Shown here: positions 1 through 14,010 of the stretch, in pieces | Numbering within the stretch: the first letter of the stretch is position 1 | Layout: every line of letters starts with the position of its first letter | NCBI GenBank assembly: GCA_009103225.1 | Contig: RHPI01001616.1 | Coordinates: forward strand, 639,446-703,445 | Direction of reading: 5' to 3' | Length of the DNA: 64,000 nucleotides | Origin: Chlorokybus atmophyticus | Lineage: Eukaryota; Streptophyta; Chlorokybophyceae; Chlorokybales; Chlorokybaceae | The notes under the pieces: generated by a model | What the model saw: only the letters and a program-made list of their open reading frames with translations | The model's database searches: none | What the model was told of the DNA's origin: nothing | Made by a program: the position numbers and the translations under genes

Positions 1-287
1 GCTGTGGTCTCGCCGGTGGCGGCAAGAGGGATTGTTGCCCCGCAATCACCGGTGCAGCTCGTGGAGGTAATGGCAGTGCATGAAAGACTGGTGCCGCAGA
101 AGGTGGTTGCGCTCTGGCTGCGAGGGGAGCAGGAGCGGCGGGTATGACCACTTGTGCATGCAATAAGGGGGGCTATATACAGGACCCAAGATAAGATGGC
201 TCAACAATGTTGCAAAGGCCGAATATAAGCTTATGCAGTGTCTGACACATTGTTATCAAGGCACGAGCATAAAAGACAGCGACTTAC

Positions 288-1979
288 CTCAATGGCCCGT
301 GGGCTGCATGGAGCAGCGGAAGCCATGGGCGCCGACAAGGTGGTATTGAGTGCACTCTCCCCGCCACCCTCGATCGCAGACTCGTCATGGAGCTCGTGAG
401 CCATGGGCACATCATGCGCCACTGCCCCAATGGACATGTCGGGATTCAACAGGCTAGCATGCATGTTAAACTGATGCCGCATTGCCGCCACGCCCATCAG
501 CAAGTGGGATTGAAGGACCAGTTGATGGGATTGAATCCAGGATTGCATAGGAGCTCCTACAGGCCCTAGTGCACTGTGGTGCTGTCAACCAATCACATGC
601 GAGTTAGCTGCATGCTTGCGACACTGCAATTGCAATAGTCAACTGCGTTACACCGTCATCAGTTGGTTGCTTCAAACAGTCACCTGCGGCATTGCTGGTT
701 GATGCACGAATGACTGCATTAACTGCGTCATTGCTGGTTGATGCACTATTGGTTGAATGCCGGACGAATGGCCACGCGCTCCTGTGCTCAAATCCAGCCT
801 ACTTCGTTCGGCACGCGCGCGCGACTTCGCACGCTCCCGCACATCTTAGCATGCAAAGGTAGGCATGCATTGGAAGTGCATTGTTACGACAAGGGTCCGG
901 CCATCTAAGCCATAGAAGACCATGGTGGGATTTATGACTATTCCCATTCTTATGTATTACGCCCAGCCCCCCTGGCTGCCGTAACACACCTCCCCCATTA
1001 GAATGTAGCACGTCCTCGGCTACTTCTTATAGGGTTCTTTTTTCTTAGCCCTCCGCCCGCGGGCGACCGAGCCATCCCGAACGGATTCGGTGCGGTCATT
1101 TCTGCGACCGGCGGGTCAACACCGCGCGGTCGTTCTCGTTCTCGAGAACGTTGTCAGCCGTTCTCTCGAATGTTCTGTTCGAGCGACCGTTCTAGATCGC
1201 GTTCTAAACCGTCCCTTTCGTTCCTTCCGACCTGCGACTTGCCCAAGGCCGCGGGTCCCACCGCGACTTTCTCAAGATCGCGGTGCACTTTCCTTGGAGC
1301 TTTTGCCAACCGAAAAATCGCCGCTCTATCCCCCTTGGAAGTCGAGCCCACGACCTTTAAGTTGTCAACTCCGATACCAAATGTTACGACAAGGGTCCGG
1401 CCATCTAAGCCATAAAAGACCATAGTGGGATTTATGACTATTCCCATTCTTATGTATTACGCCCAGCCCCCCTGGCTGCCGTAACATGCATGCAGTAAAC
1501 ATGCATAGCGAGATTGGCAACAACATACCGCCTCCCAGCTCTGTCTATCTGCTGTGGCTTCCGCAATGTCGGCTTGATTATAGGGTGGGTATGGGTGAAT
1601 AGTGGAGGCCTGCAGCCACGCTACACGTATCACATGGACTGCGCTAAAAAACAAATTGCTCGTGCAAGGAAATGCATGTGACTGTTGAGCGTACCTCTGC
1701 ATTCCTTTGTGCTTGTTCCCACAGCCGCAATTGGTCCCGCATGGTTCGGACAAGGGGCTCCAAGGACTGCAGCTCCCGATTCACTCCTTGTTGCAGACAG
1801 CGAGCCACCAAGCAGCTCTTGGTGTAAAGATGGTCCTTAATGGCTTGCCTGCTGTTTTGTCCAATGTTGGTGATGCATGTTGGACAGCCCCATTGCTGAC
1901 GCCTGCCATGATTCATGACGTGGCGCTCGGTAGTAGCTGGCTTCGCTGCTTGAACTCTTATGACCACAACTTCTCGCAA
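288..1979 (-). CDS. Possible zinc-finger gene, fragmentary, split by a TRIM insertion
   Basis: Two coding-looking minus-strand segments flank the TRIM element at 882-1486. The upstream one (about 1979 down to 1695) has a C2HC-type pattern, CPTC followed 13 residues later by HLYTKSC, then a helical stretch; it ends at a good GT donor (1694-1691). The second (556-288) follows an AG at 557-559 and ends at a perfect GTAAGT donor. A Pro/Ala-rich open frame continues to the window edge (150-1). If this is one gene, the TRIM sits in an intron. The phases of the two segments do not join cleanly, so either an exon is missing or these are unrelated pieces. The family is not recognised; zinc-finger plus helical proteins of this kind are often transposon-derived. 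Confidence 0.3.
882..986 (-). repeat. TRIM 3' LTR
   Basis: A 105-bp terminal repeat with TGTTACG/CGTAACA inverted ends. On the minus strand a polypurine tract lies immediately upstream (plus positions 987-1000). Confidence 0.85.
1382..1486 (-). repeat. TRIM 5' LTR
   Basis: A 105-bp repeat that differs from 882-986 at only a few positions, exactly 500 bp away. It is followed on the minus strand by the primer-binding site at 1379-1368. Confidence 0.85.
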
Positions 1980-2169
1980 GATGAGCCACGCCGCCGCGGC
2001 TCCGACTCCTGGTCCTCCGCCTCCTAGTCGAACCCAGGCCCACTATGCCTGATATTCGACTCGTCATCAACCTGGTGCCCCTGCGTGCCATCATCCGGCC
2101 ATAAATGAAGCGTGTTTGGGTGAGTGCACGCTAACTCCCATTTGGGCTGATCAAGCAATGCCTCTGTAT

Positions 2170-2345
2170 GCCTTTGTCGTACCATGAATCGTACGACAGA
2201 GCCATTGTACGGCAATGGCTGGGGTTGGACGAGAGATGCCTTTGTCGTACCATAAATGTTACGACACAACCATTGTTACCAATGGTTGTACAAAGCATAG
2301 ATGGCACGAATGCATAAGTCGTACCATCAACCACAGAAGCAAGGA
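2170..2345. repeat. Short repeats with inverted TGTCGTAC/GTACGACA arms
   Basis: A 24-bp unit with 8-bp inverted arms occurs near 2175-2198 and, slightly degenerate, near 2247-2270. Fragments of it recur to about 2330. No gene is seen between about 2000 and 2850. Confidence 0.45.
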
Positions 2346-2861
2346 CGCACTACAAGTGCGACTCTACTGCGGGACACTAGACGTTCAAAACCGCCTCATT
2401 TTCGTTTTCGCGCCTCGTACATTCGGGCGGGCCAACCGGCGGCGGAAGCGCCACTATCAGCTAAACAGGCGGCACCCGACTATCAGTTAAAGAGATGCCT
2501 CGTGGTCCATCCGTAGGTGCACCTCGTCGTGGAGGCCGACGCTAGTTGTCCACATTGCCCCCAGTGTTCAACCAGGCAACCGTCGCCAACCAATCGCAGC
2601 AAGACCCCGTGCTAACGCCCAGCACATCACAACAACTCCACTTGACACCGCAGTTGCAAGGGCAAGCTAGACTGCATGCATTCTTAATGCACTGTGCACG
2701 TTGCTTCTTGCTCAACTTCTGACTTGGATGCTTTCTTCTTTCATGACTGGCACAGTGACTCACTGCATGCGTTCTGGATACACTGTGCACGTTGTTCTTC
2801 TTTTGCAACTGTGAGAGTTGCATCTTTCATGGCTGGCAGCATGACTCATCCAGTTGTGCTT

Positions 2862-4318
2862 GCAGAGGGTCGATTGGAACCCCCAACCCAAACGCATTTG
2901 ACCGTGACGTGGCAACTTCGGCCGTCAGCAACCCTTCCACAAGCAAGTGGAAGATTGGTAACGAGGTAAGCACTGTGTGACACTGTGACATCGTGTATAT
3001 GTGTGTAACGGATTGTTCTTCTGTGGACAGCATTTGCGAGATGCCGTCGTTGAAATCATAAACGGCCACTAGGTAGAGAGCCACGTTTATCCCAAGGAGG
3101 ACACTATTTGTAACGTCATGTGTCAGGTGCTGTGAATGCTTCATGACCGCATTGAACCGTGACACTGACCAACCTGCCCGTGACAGGTAGTTGGCTTCGA
3201 CCATGACGACGAGGCCGATGCGGCCAAGTTCTATGAGGTGTACTGGGCTCCCAAGGAGTGCCCCTTCCACTGGAGTGTCGCCTTGAAGAAAGCTACGCAG
3301 GTCTGGTCTGAGAACGCCACCAAGATCAAGCATGTCCTTCAGAAGGAGTACAAGTAGACGCTGTTTAACAGCAACAAGCGCAAGTGAGTTGGGTCCCTCA
3401 CTACCATGTTTGCTATGCAACACTGCCTTCTTACTCAGCCTCCATACACACGTACGCATCTCGCCTATTGTAACCGATTCAATCAGGCACATCGACGCCC
3501 TAATGGACCCCAAGACCCAAAAAGCCCAGATGCGCAACGCTCTAAAGTAAGTCACAGGCACTATTCTAGCCTGGTGCAGGCTCAACTTGAACTATCTATA
3601 TCGTGACTAATGCCTTGTTGGTATGACTGTTGCAGACAAGTCATGGCGGAGATCTGAGGTGACTGACACTGCAGACCTGGAGCGGAGGAGATACATCCAT
3701 GAATGGGGCAATCCCATAATCTGGCAAATGATCATGCAATGCTGATCTTACGCCGTCACTATACCTAATCGCCGGCAGCTGACAGTCAACCACCTCGCAT
3801 ACCTGTTGCTTACGGTGAGCACTCTGAACTCCATCATTAGCAATTCAGGAATGCTGTAGCCCCAAACTACAGGTTTGTAGACGTGTTGCAGTGAATAGTG
3901 GCTTTCGATGCCACTAAGACATGCCTGTAAACTACGCAGGTGGAGCGCATCCTAAAGGGCAAGGATGGAGACCCTCTTAGCTGCCAGCATCGACACACAT
4001 GAAGAGTACCTCAGCGAAATCAGCACCATAATCATGTTAATGAAGCGGGAGATGAGGCAACGGTACGCAACCCTCCAGCCATTCACCCTTGTGAAACGCC
4101 GCACTGCGTCTGTGTCGAATACCTGAAAGATCTCAATTGGCGCCGGCCGCAAGAGACAGCAGCTCGTGACCCGCTTGCTGAGGCAGAATCGGCATTTAAT
4201 TGGCTGGCACAACCGTTTGAGGAGGAAGAGCAAGCTCCGGCGTCTCCTCCACAGGCCCCAGCGCGTGGTGCTTTGCTCTATGATGACGAGCAAAGCGATG
4301 ACGAAGAGGAGCTGTAGC
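2862..4318 (+). pseudogene. Decayed spliced gene of unknown family
   Basis: Consecutive exon-like segments with GT/AG edges lie on the plus strand. One ends at GTAAGC near 2967. The next begins after AG at 3190 and encodes an acidic then Lys/Trp-rich segment, interrupted by an in-frame TAG at 3357-3359. Further segments lie near 3486-3547 and 3638-3750, with an in-frame stop or shift after each. The last segment (about 4004-4318) ends in an acidic tail, YDDEQSDDEEEL, before TAG. Frames do not join from 3550 onward. Retained splice sites with broken frames suggest a decayed gene, probably transposon-related. A 252-codon minus-strand frame (3585-2827) overlaps it and looks like a shadow. Confidence 0.35.
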
Positions 4319-4689
4319 GCAGTTGGTAGTCCATTTAGCTGGTAGTGTACATAGCTAGCAATGTACACTACCTTGTAGCGCTACAAGGCTTTTGTGACTG
4401 AGTGTTGTGCATCTTAAACCAGCTCAGTCAATCGTCATTATGCTCATGCATGTCAATACTTGCATCCCTATGACATACAACAGAACTGCATTCAAGTCAC
4501 ATAATCAAACTACAAGCCTTGGCAAGTGACTGAGAGACACTGTACACATTTCAGGTACATGTACACAGCACAGGCACATAACAATGCTGGCAGTCAGTGA
4601 CAGTCGCGTGTAGTCAAGCTATGCAAATACATATGACGACAATTAGGCATTAATCACCTTCAGTTGTTAAGGAATGCCTTATTTTGTCG

Positions 4690-5060
4690 ATAATTACTTA
4701 GTTGGTGCTTGTAAATTAGGCTTAGTCGCCTGCGCTGGACTTGTGTGTAACCTGCAGGTGCCTGTCACATAGGCTGAGTCACCTAAGTAAGACTGATGCG
4801 TAATTTGCAAGTGCCTGCTAATTAGGTGTAGTCACCTGTTAAGGCCTGATGTGTAACTTACAGGTGCCCGTTGATTAGTTGTAGTCACTTAGTAAGGCCT
4901 GATGTGTAACTAACAGGTGCTTGTGAATTATATAAAGTCACCTGTTAAGGCCTGATGTGTAACTAACAGGTGCCTGTTAATTATATAAAGTCACATGTTC
5001 AGGCCTGATAGGTAACCGACAGGCGCCTGTTAATTAGGCATAGTCAAATGTTAAAGACCA
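4690..5060. repeat. 53-bp tandem repeat, about seven copies
   Basis: AAGGCCTGATGTGTAACTAA recurs at 4841, 4894, 4947 and 5000, exactly 53 bp apart, with more degenerate copies upstream near 4789 and 4736. Each unit carries CAGGTGCCTGTTAATTA and AAAGTCACCTGTT blocks. The array ends in a decayed unit near 5060. Confidence 0.85.
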
Positions 5061-5077
5061 AATTGTAACAATAAGGG

Positions 5078-5105
5078 CCTGATAGTAACGGAAGTTACTA
5101 TCAGG
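5078..5105. repeat. Perfect 12-bp hairpin with GGAA loop
   Basis: CCTGATAGTAAC at 5078-5089 pairs with GTTACTATCAGG at 5094-5105. The stem can extend by AGGG/CCCT with a bulge. It sits just beyond the 53-bp array. Nothing else is seen from 5110 to 5578. Confidence 0.7.
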
Positions 5106-5578
5106 TCCCTGTATCGAGATTACAGGTGGCCTGAGCCACGACAGTCTATATTAGTGTCCTCAGGTGCACGGCCGTTGCCAATATTTAGTCGGCCGGCAGG
5201 GAAAACATATTGCGATGTTCGAAGTTCTTTTATGTAAATTACAGAGTTTAAACTTCAAATTTGCATGGCGCTGTTAACCTTGGAAGACAGCATGTGGCTA
5301 ATTGCTGCAAAGATGCTATATGCATGCTTGCCTCTCCTATGCTCGCCCACAGCGAGGTCATACTATCCTGCAGCTAGAAATCCAAGTATCGCATAAAAAC
5401 AAAACATTGTAATACAGCGTTAAGTATAGCTTGATTTACTATATCACTTACTGTTGGACATAAAGCACGCTTGGCATATGTTAATGGCAGCTAGCTATTG
5501 CATCAATTCCTGAGAGGCATCATTCAAATCCACTACGACATGGAGTATGCATGTTCATACAATATGCAAGTGCAGCCC

Positions 5579-5779
5579 TCACATTAAGCAAAACTTGCCA
5601 CCTGCTCTGTTAACACAACTCCAAACCTGTTTCTCTCGCTCACACGCAAATAAATGAGACGCTTGCATGCGGACATCGTCCGCACAAATCTTGCAGAAAA
5701 AGTCGCCATTAAACTTGTCGTAGTCGAAGCATGTAGCACCAGCTGCGCGTTTGCCCTTCACAATGAGGGTACAAGTTGT
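5579..5779 (-). CDS. Isolated zinc-finger exon
   Basis: A minus-strand open segment follows an AG (5780-5782) and encodes a C2HC-type finger, CKICADDVRMQASHLFAC (CX2C, nine residues, HX4C), in a Lys/Arg-rich context. A possible GT donor follows EREKQ at 5627; otherwise the frame runs to a stop at 5579. It resembles the fingers that start transposon-encoded proteins. No neighbouring exon could be joined. From 5780 to 6743 no further gene is seen. Confidence 0.3.
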   Translation of the reverse strand, partial: TTCTLIVKGKRAAGATCFDYDKFNGDFFCKICADDVRMQASHLFACEREKQVWSCVNRAGGKFCLM

Positions 5780-6743
5780 CTACCCATGCGCGTCATCACC
5801 TCGCGTCTATTGTTGTATAACCGCAATATGGCAATATGTCGACATTGAAGCCGTCTTGGAAGTGTGAGATACGACACGACTATTGGGATCCATCATAAGT
5901 AGTGCGTGGTTCACAACCCCGCCCTCGAAGCATGTGTTGTAGGGCCGCTGCAAGTGCTAATCGCATAGTGAGCTCCACATGACACAAGGAGCGGTGACAG
6001 GATGTTGATATACAAACGGGGTGTGAGCGGTAGTGTTACCGGCTACTATAGTGATTGAGGTGTTGTGGAACATAATATTTTGCCCGGTGGTTCAATGTGT
6101 GCCGATTGCGGTGATCAATTGTGTATGAATACCCGAGATACATTTTGCATACAAGCAACATGTGTTTGCATGTGACAATGAATGTGGCACACATGATGCA
6201 CGAGGAATCCTACTCCACAACTACTGTACAAGAGCGTTCAACCACACAATACCCTACCATACCGCTTCCAATAATTTGTGCATGGCTGTCAACACGATTC
6301 TTAGTCTGTGTTTGCTCTCACCATCATTCAGTCCAATCTGTGCATGTATTCATGCCACGGCACTGATACAGCATATCCAGACTGCTCTCAGCAGCAGTAG
6401 CGTGCAGTAATGGCTCCTCCGCACAGCACACATTGCAACATGCGCCTCTAGGCGCCCATTGCCTGGGCCAGATCAATATGCTGTGTAACACTACTGCTCC
6501 AACCCAGCGTGCTTCCAATACCCCATGCAGCAGCAGCAGCAATTAGCCACCTGTCCTCGCTGTGTATTCTTTGGGAAGGCCAATTGTGCAACAATGCTGG
6601 TGCCTTGGCATGGCACCCACAACGCCTAAGCGCACACCACAAGCTGGCTTGATACGAGGTGGCTAGGCACCGAGCATCACAGCAGGTGAATAAGCTTCTC
6701 CAGCCCAAAACCGAAACCCAAACCCACAACCCCAATCCCATTG

Positions 6744-7624
6744 CTATCCTTCTTGCGCCTCTCCGTTCTGTGCTGCGGCATTCAACTCAGCGAACCTCAT
6801 GCTGACTCGCGCGGAGTGTTTGAGGAACTTCTCTGCGCACCGCTTCACGCACGTCTCCTCGCCCTTGTCGAGAGTACGACGACGGAAGTTGTCGACGCAG
6901 TCGTTGAAACAACGCTCAACAAGAGAGTTGTACATGCGTAAACTGGGAACACAAGACACAGAAGAACAGTAGAGTGAGAGACGAAGCGAGCGTGTGAAGT
7001 TAGTGTGCTACAGCCTGGTGTAATGAAACATCAACCAAGGTGCGGATCAGTGCTTGTGAATACAATGTCTCATCGGGTGTCAGGTGTTCCAACGTGCATT
7101 CAACATACGCCCTTTCCTTTCTATAGACACCACTGCTTGCACTCAGTCTGAACTGAACGACTACCAACTCTGGTACAATCAAGTAGAGCAATGCACTACA
7201 TCTGTAGAGTCTTGCGCACAAGTAACAAAGAACAAAACACGATAGTACAACAGCTCACTAGTGACGCGCACGTTGTCTCTGCAAGTGCACGACGAGAATG
7301 CACACCGCTTACTGTCTTCAAAGACTACATCACAAGCTGCTGGCAGTCAGTTTCGACCTAGCATACTGGCTTAACATCACCATCAGAACTAACTATAGCT
7401 ACTGCATCTATTTCAGACTACCCACGCTAAGAGGACGCGACAATATTCTAGCGGCCGCATGCATTGGGCCAGCAGTGCAAAGAAAAATGTGTGCATGCGG
7501 TATGAATACACGTCCAGCCCATGCGCACCCACCTGTCCCTCATCTGCATGCCCTCAATCAGCTGCGTCATCTTCTCCTGGTCCTCTTGGGTCAACCCAGG
7601 CCCCAACATCTCACCGACATTCAT
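6744..7624 (-). CDS. TIM9: Mitochondrial import inner membrane translocase subunit Tim9
   Basis: Two exons, 7624-7533 and 6942-6744, join in phase through a split Ser codon (AG|T) to give 96 aa ending at TAG. Tim9 is a small chaperone of the mitochondrial intermembrane space. With Tim10 it forms a hexamer that escorts hydrophobic carrier proteins to the inner membrane. The twin CX3C signature is intact: C42-C46 and C62-C66, 15 residues apart. The core SLRMYNSLVERCF and the segment CAEKFLKHSARV strongly match plant Tim9, and the length is normal. The ATG at 7624-7622 gives the usual short helical N-terminus. The 590-bp intron holds no gene. RUVBL2 lies head to head on the other side of a 453-bp spacer. 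Confidence 0.93.
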
Positions 7625-8077
7625 CGCGACGCACTGACTCGTGGTAGCGAATAATTAGATAGTTTAACTCGCTCAATAAACCGTCACCCCACCACCCTTC
7701 GCTGCCGCTGCCACCGCCGCCGCCGCTCACGTCACCGAGGACAAGCACATTTAAGACCATAGCCCTAACCCTAAACCTAAATGTCTTGTACGGTGCTGCT
7801 CTCTGCGAAGCGTCGGCGCGGCGTACTGATTGTTCTCCCTGGCCGTTAGGGTTTGTTGGGAAACAAAAGTGCGGAAGAAAGCGTTCGGCATGCACCAATG
7901 AGGAGGGGGGGGGGGGAGTGGCCTGCTCGTTAGGTAGCTGACTGGTTGCTTGAGCGTTTGCTGGGTAGCTCTTTTGGTCGTTGGACTCTTGTGTGGAAAA
8001 GCTATACTCTTTTGTGTTTGAGGCTGTTTTAGTTGTTTGCGACTGGCTGAGGCCTGGGATCAAGAGGCGTCACCACA
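7625..8077. promoter_or_regulatory. Shared divergent promoter region with telo-box motifs
   Basis: The 453-bp gap between the TIM9 and RUVBL2 start codons contains CCCTAACCCTAAACCTAAA (about 7764-7782) and TTAGGGTTT (7846-7854). The latter is the exact complement of the plant telo-box AAACCCTAA, known from promoters of housekeeping and ribosomal protein genes. A G-run lies near 7906-7916. No TATA box is obvious. A shared function is inferred from position. Confidence 0.55.
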
Positions 8078-11072
<2,995 letters not shown>

Positions 11073-13178
11073 GATGCCGTTGCTGTGTTCATGTTTGACG
11101 GTTGATTGGGATGTGTGCGTGCGCACATGTGTGCCCGCGCGCCCTAGCCACAACTGCAGGCTGAAGGCCCACACTACGCCGAAGGGGTGAGGGACGCGCA
11201 GTTCGCATCACTAAACAGAGGCGCGGTAGCGGTGATTGTCTGAAAGTACACATCACAGATGGGTCACTCCTGAGGCCCTTCACAGGTCACTCGACCTCAA
11301 CGCTTGATCTCAATACCAGCTCACTGACCATCACCCCTTGCAGGCAAAACCTTAAAGAGCTATTTGCTTGCTTTGAGCGTGTGCAGCTTGTGTTGGTCCA
11401 TTCCCCCAACTGCATCTATCGCAGCGCCTTGACCCAGACTTCAACCAAGCTTGACAAAGTGGATGCTGCGAGATTCATTAAGACTAGATTTTACTTTGAC
11501 GGACAACGTGCCCATCCTTGCTCATGTAAAACGCCACCAATGGAACAACAAACAACTGATATTTCCAGCAAAGCATAGCGTGTTGTGGGTTCCCTAACAT
11601 CCGTACCCTTCAAACATTAATTATACAGCACGCGCTGCTAGCACTGAGTACACACAACCAACCCCACCACCCAACCCTACCAGCTGCACCTAACCAGCAC
11701 AGCAGCACAGCCCCAGCGTACGACCTAAAGGTCCCTGCCCAGCGCAGTGCTGACGTGAGCACTGCGCGGCAAGGGTTGTTGACAACCGCGGCACGCAGCA
11801 GCCCGCGCAGTAGTGGCTGAGAGGAGGGCGGGGGCAGAGGGAGCGGAGGGAGAGGGGGGAGTCGTCCTGCATGTTGATGCTGTTGCAGCTGTGGCCGTGG
11901 TTGACAACGGACTGACCAGCGCCCATGTGAGCAGGTACTAACTGAATGCATGCTTGTATGTCTAACGGGGCGGGCTAGCATTGGTATAATGTAGCAAGCA
12001 GCCATAGAACTAGCCCGGTGGTTAAATTTGATGTGTAAAGCGTGTGTATGCTTGTGCTGATGCATGCCAATCGCATTGTCCACACCATGCATGCTGCCAC
12101 CGTACCATACCCCTTATATACACATTATGTCGTCGTGCCCAATGCACACTGTGCAACTGATGGTCATATTAAGCACATCATCATTGCTATGCAGACATGA
12201 CTTGGTCTCGACGCTCAAGCTTACAGAAATACTTCCGCATATTCATTGCCTGCGCAGCCACACAAAACTGGTTGCAAAGCACAACAATCGCTGATGGCAA
12301 CCATCAGCTGACCAACCAAACACTTATATATTCAATCGCCATTGTTGCGCAAAGTGCAATAAATTGCATGGTTGTGGAATGTAAGTTTGTCCCATTGCAT
12401 GTTCAGGTGATGGACATCTCTGGGCAACTTTGCGAGGCGCATGCATGCAAATACACGCATGTGTGCATGAGGTGCATGTTTGCAACAATGAATCGAACAC
12501 AGGCAATGGATAGATGAAACGCGGCAGCAATGTTCAACTTTCGTGTTTCAAGCAGCGTATGCTGCTCATGCAGTCTGTCAAGTGACTAGGAAAACTTGTC
12601 ACAATATTATTTGTCATAGGAAGCGTTTACACATGAGGTGCTATTCTCCAGCCACATGAAGTCATGTGTATGCACACAGATATACATGTGTGCGCGCCAG
12701 CACCGATGCACACGCGCACACACATACTGGCACGTACATGCAGAACGTGCATCAAGCTAGGGACACCACAATGCACATGCTTTATCCGCCGGAGAGCATT
12801 CTTCAGCCAGCCCTACACTACAGGAACGTGCTAACCTATCATAACCAACTTGCCATTACTTGCAGTCTGCTGATCTTGTGTGATAGGTGGAAACAACTTC
12901 TTTATTGCACAGAGGTGGGCTGCAGAAGAGGCGGTAATCGGCATCCCTTAATTGGGGAGAGCATTGAATGAAATGTTCTCCGCTAATGTGGATATCGGCT
13001 TTTAAAACACTTGCGGACAAGAGTTAGGTTAAGGTCACACAGCAAGAGTTAGAGCAAATATTGACAGCAACAAGTGTACATTAGCTCACCGCATGATGCA
13101 CGACCATTAACCGCAAGGCCTGAGTCTGCTCAGAACGCATGTCTTTGTGCATTGTTGCACGCAAAACTGCCCTGCGGC
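11073..13178. other. Intergenic, no supported gene
   Basis: Only short open frames without homology or splice support are seen, together with imperfect (CA/TG) tracts near 11100-11150 and 12660-12740 and a purine-rich tract at 11819-11860. Confidence 0.5.
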
Positions 13179-13362
13179 GCGAGTTGCTAGGCACCCGTTA
13201 CACAAACTTGGCTTGATCAGTGCTCCATCGCGATGGTTCACGTGCTTTGCTGGCATGCTAACGGCATAGTTCACGACGTCAACATGCCGAGCAAAGCACG
13301 TGGCCCACCTCAATGGAGCAATGCGCAAGCCAAGTTTGTGTACCGGGCGCTTAGCACCTCGC
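13179..13362. repeat. Long imperfect hairpin, about 80-nt arms
   Basis: 13179-13257 pairs with 13283-13362 across a 25-nt loop at roughly 80% identity by eye. Long uninterrupted blocks include TACACAAACTTGGCTTG and CACGTGCTTTGCT. It could be a small-RNA precursor or a fold-back element. The 90-codon minus-strand frame over it looks like a by-product. Confidence 0.75.
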
Positions 13363-13773
13363 AATGACATCGACAGCATCTTCCACCAGATCTGTAGCTG
13401 CGCCTTCCCATTCCTCGACAGCTACAGCATCATTGGTTAGTAGGAGAGAGCATTCACACGCAAATGCAAGGACCCACCGCACGGGGCCGGCGGGGGAGGA
13501 AGGAATGGGGAGAGACAGAAAGATACATACCTGAGCAAAGATCCCCGCAATTCAAGGCATATGTTGTGAATCTCAACATGGCTCCCATATTGCCACCACA
13601 TGTGTTGAACACAACACACCAACTTTCCTACAAGCAATTATGATAGTTGGGGTCAAGTTTAAAAGCACAAGGAAATGACCTACATAAAGTAACAACTGCT
13701 TTTGTCACAACACTTATTCTTGAAGTTGTATGCACCTCGTTTAAGATGAACTCCCAGTCATTGGTGACTTACT

Positions 13774-14010
13774 AAAGGAAAGCGTTGAAACATTTTACAA
13801 CGAGGTTGCATTTAAAAAGCTGCGTTCCTTCTTAGCTAAAAAAAACACGCAGCTATTGAAGTGCAACCTCTTTGTAGAATATTTTAGCGCTCTCCTTCGG
13901 TTGTAACCGCTTTTGAAGCAACCTCGTTGTGGGCTAACTAGTCTTGAACCAAGGAGGAGCGCAGCTTTTGAAGTGCAACCTTGTTGTAAAATGTTTTAGC
14001 GCTTTCCTTC
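13774..14010. repeat. Nested fold-back cluster
   Basis: A 55-60-nt left arm (13774-13829) can pair with either of two direct copies downstream (about 13848-13899 and 13950-14010). Shared blocks include the complement of AAGTGCAACCT and TTTTAGCGCT. A further partial copy lies near 13911-13931. Confidence 0.7.

Larger units (their letters stand above)
882..1486 (-). mobile_element. TRIM (terminal-repeat retrotransposon in miniature)
   Basis: Two 105-bp direct repeats (882-986 and 1382-1486), almost identical, begin TGTTACG and end CGTAACA as LTRs do. The element is flanked by a perfect 5-bp duplication, TGCAT (877-881 and 1487-1491). Read on the minus strand, the 1382-1486 repeat is the 5' LTR. 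It is followed 2 bases later by TGGTATCGGAG, a primer-binding site matching initiator methionine tRNA. A purine tract containing GGGGGAGGTG lies directly before the other LTR. Total length is 605 bp and the internal region is about 395 bp, too short for gag-pol, so the element must depend on another element's enzymes. A 97-codon minus-strand frame runs from the LTR into the interior but is not recognised. Confidence 0.88.

Noticed and set aside
2827-3585. 252-codon minus-strand frame
   Set aside because: No family or splice support; the plus strand has exon edges and better coding character, so this is a shadow.
13107-13379. 90-codon minus-strand gene
   Set aside because: It lies over a long hairpin; openness follows from the inverted repeat.
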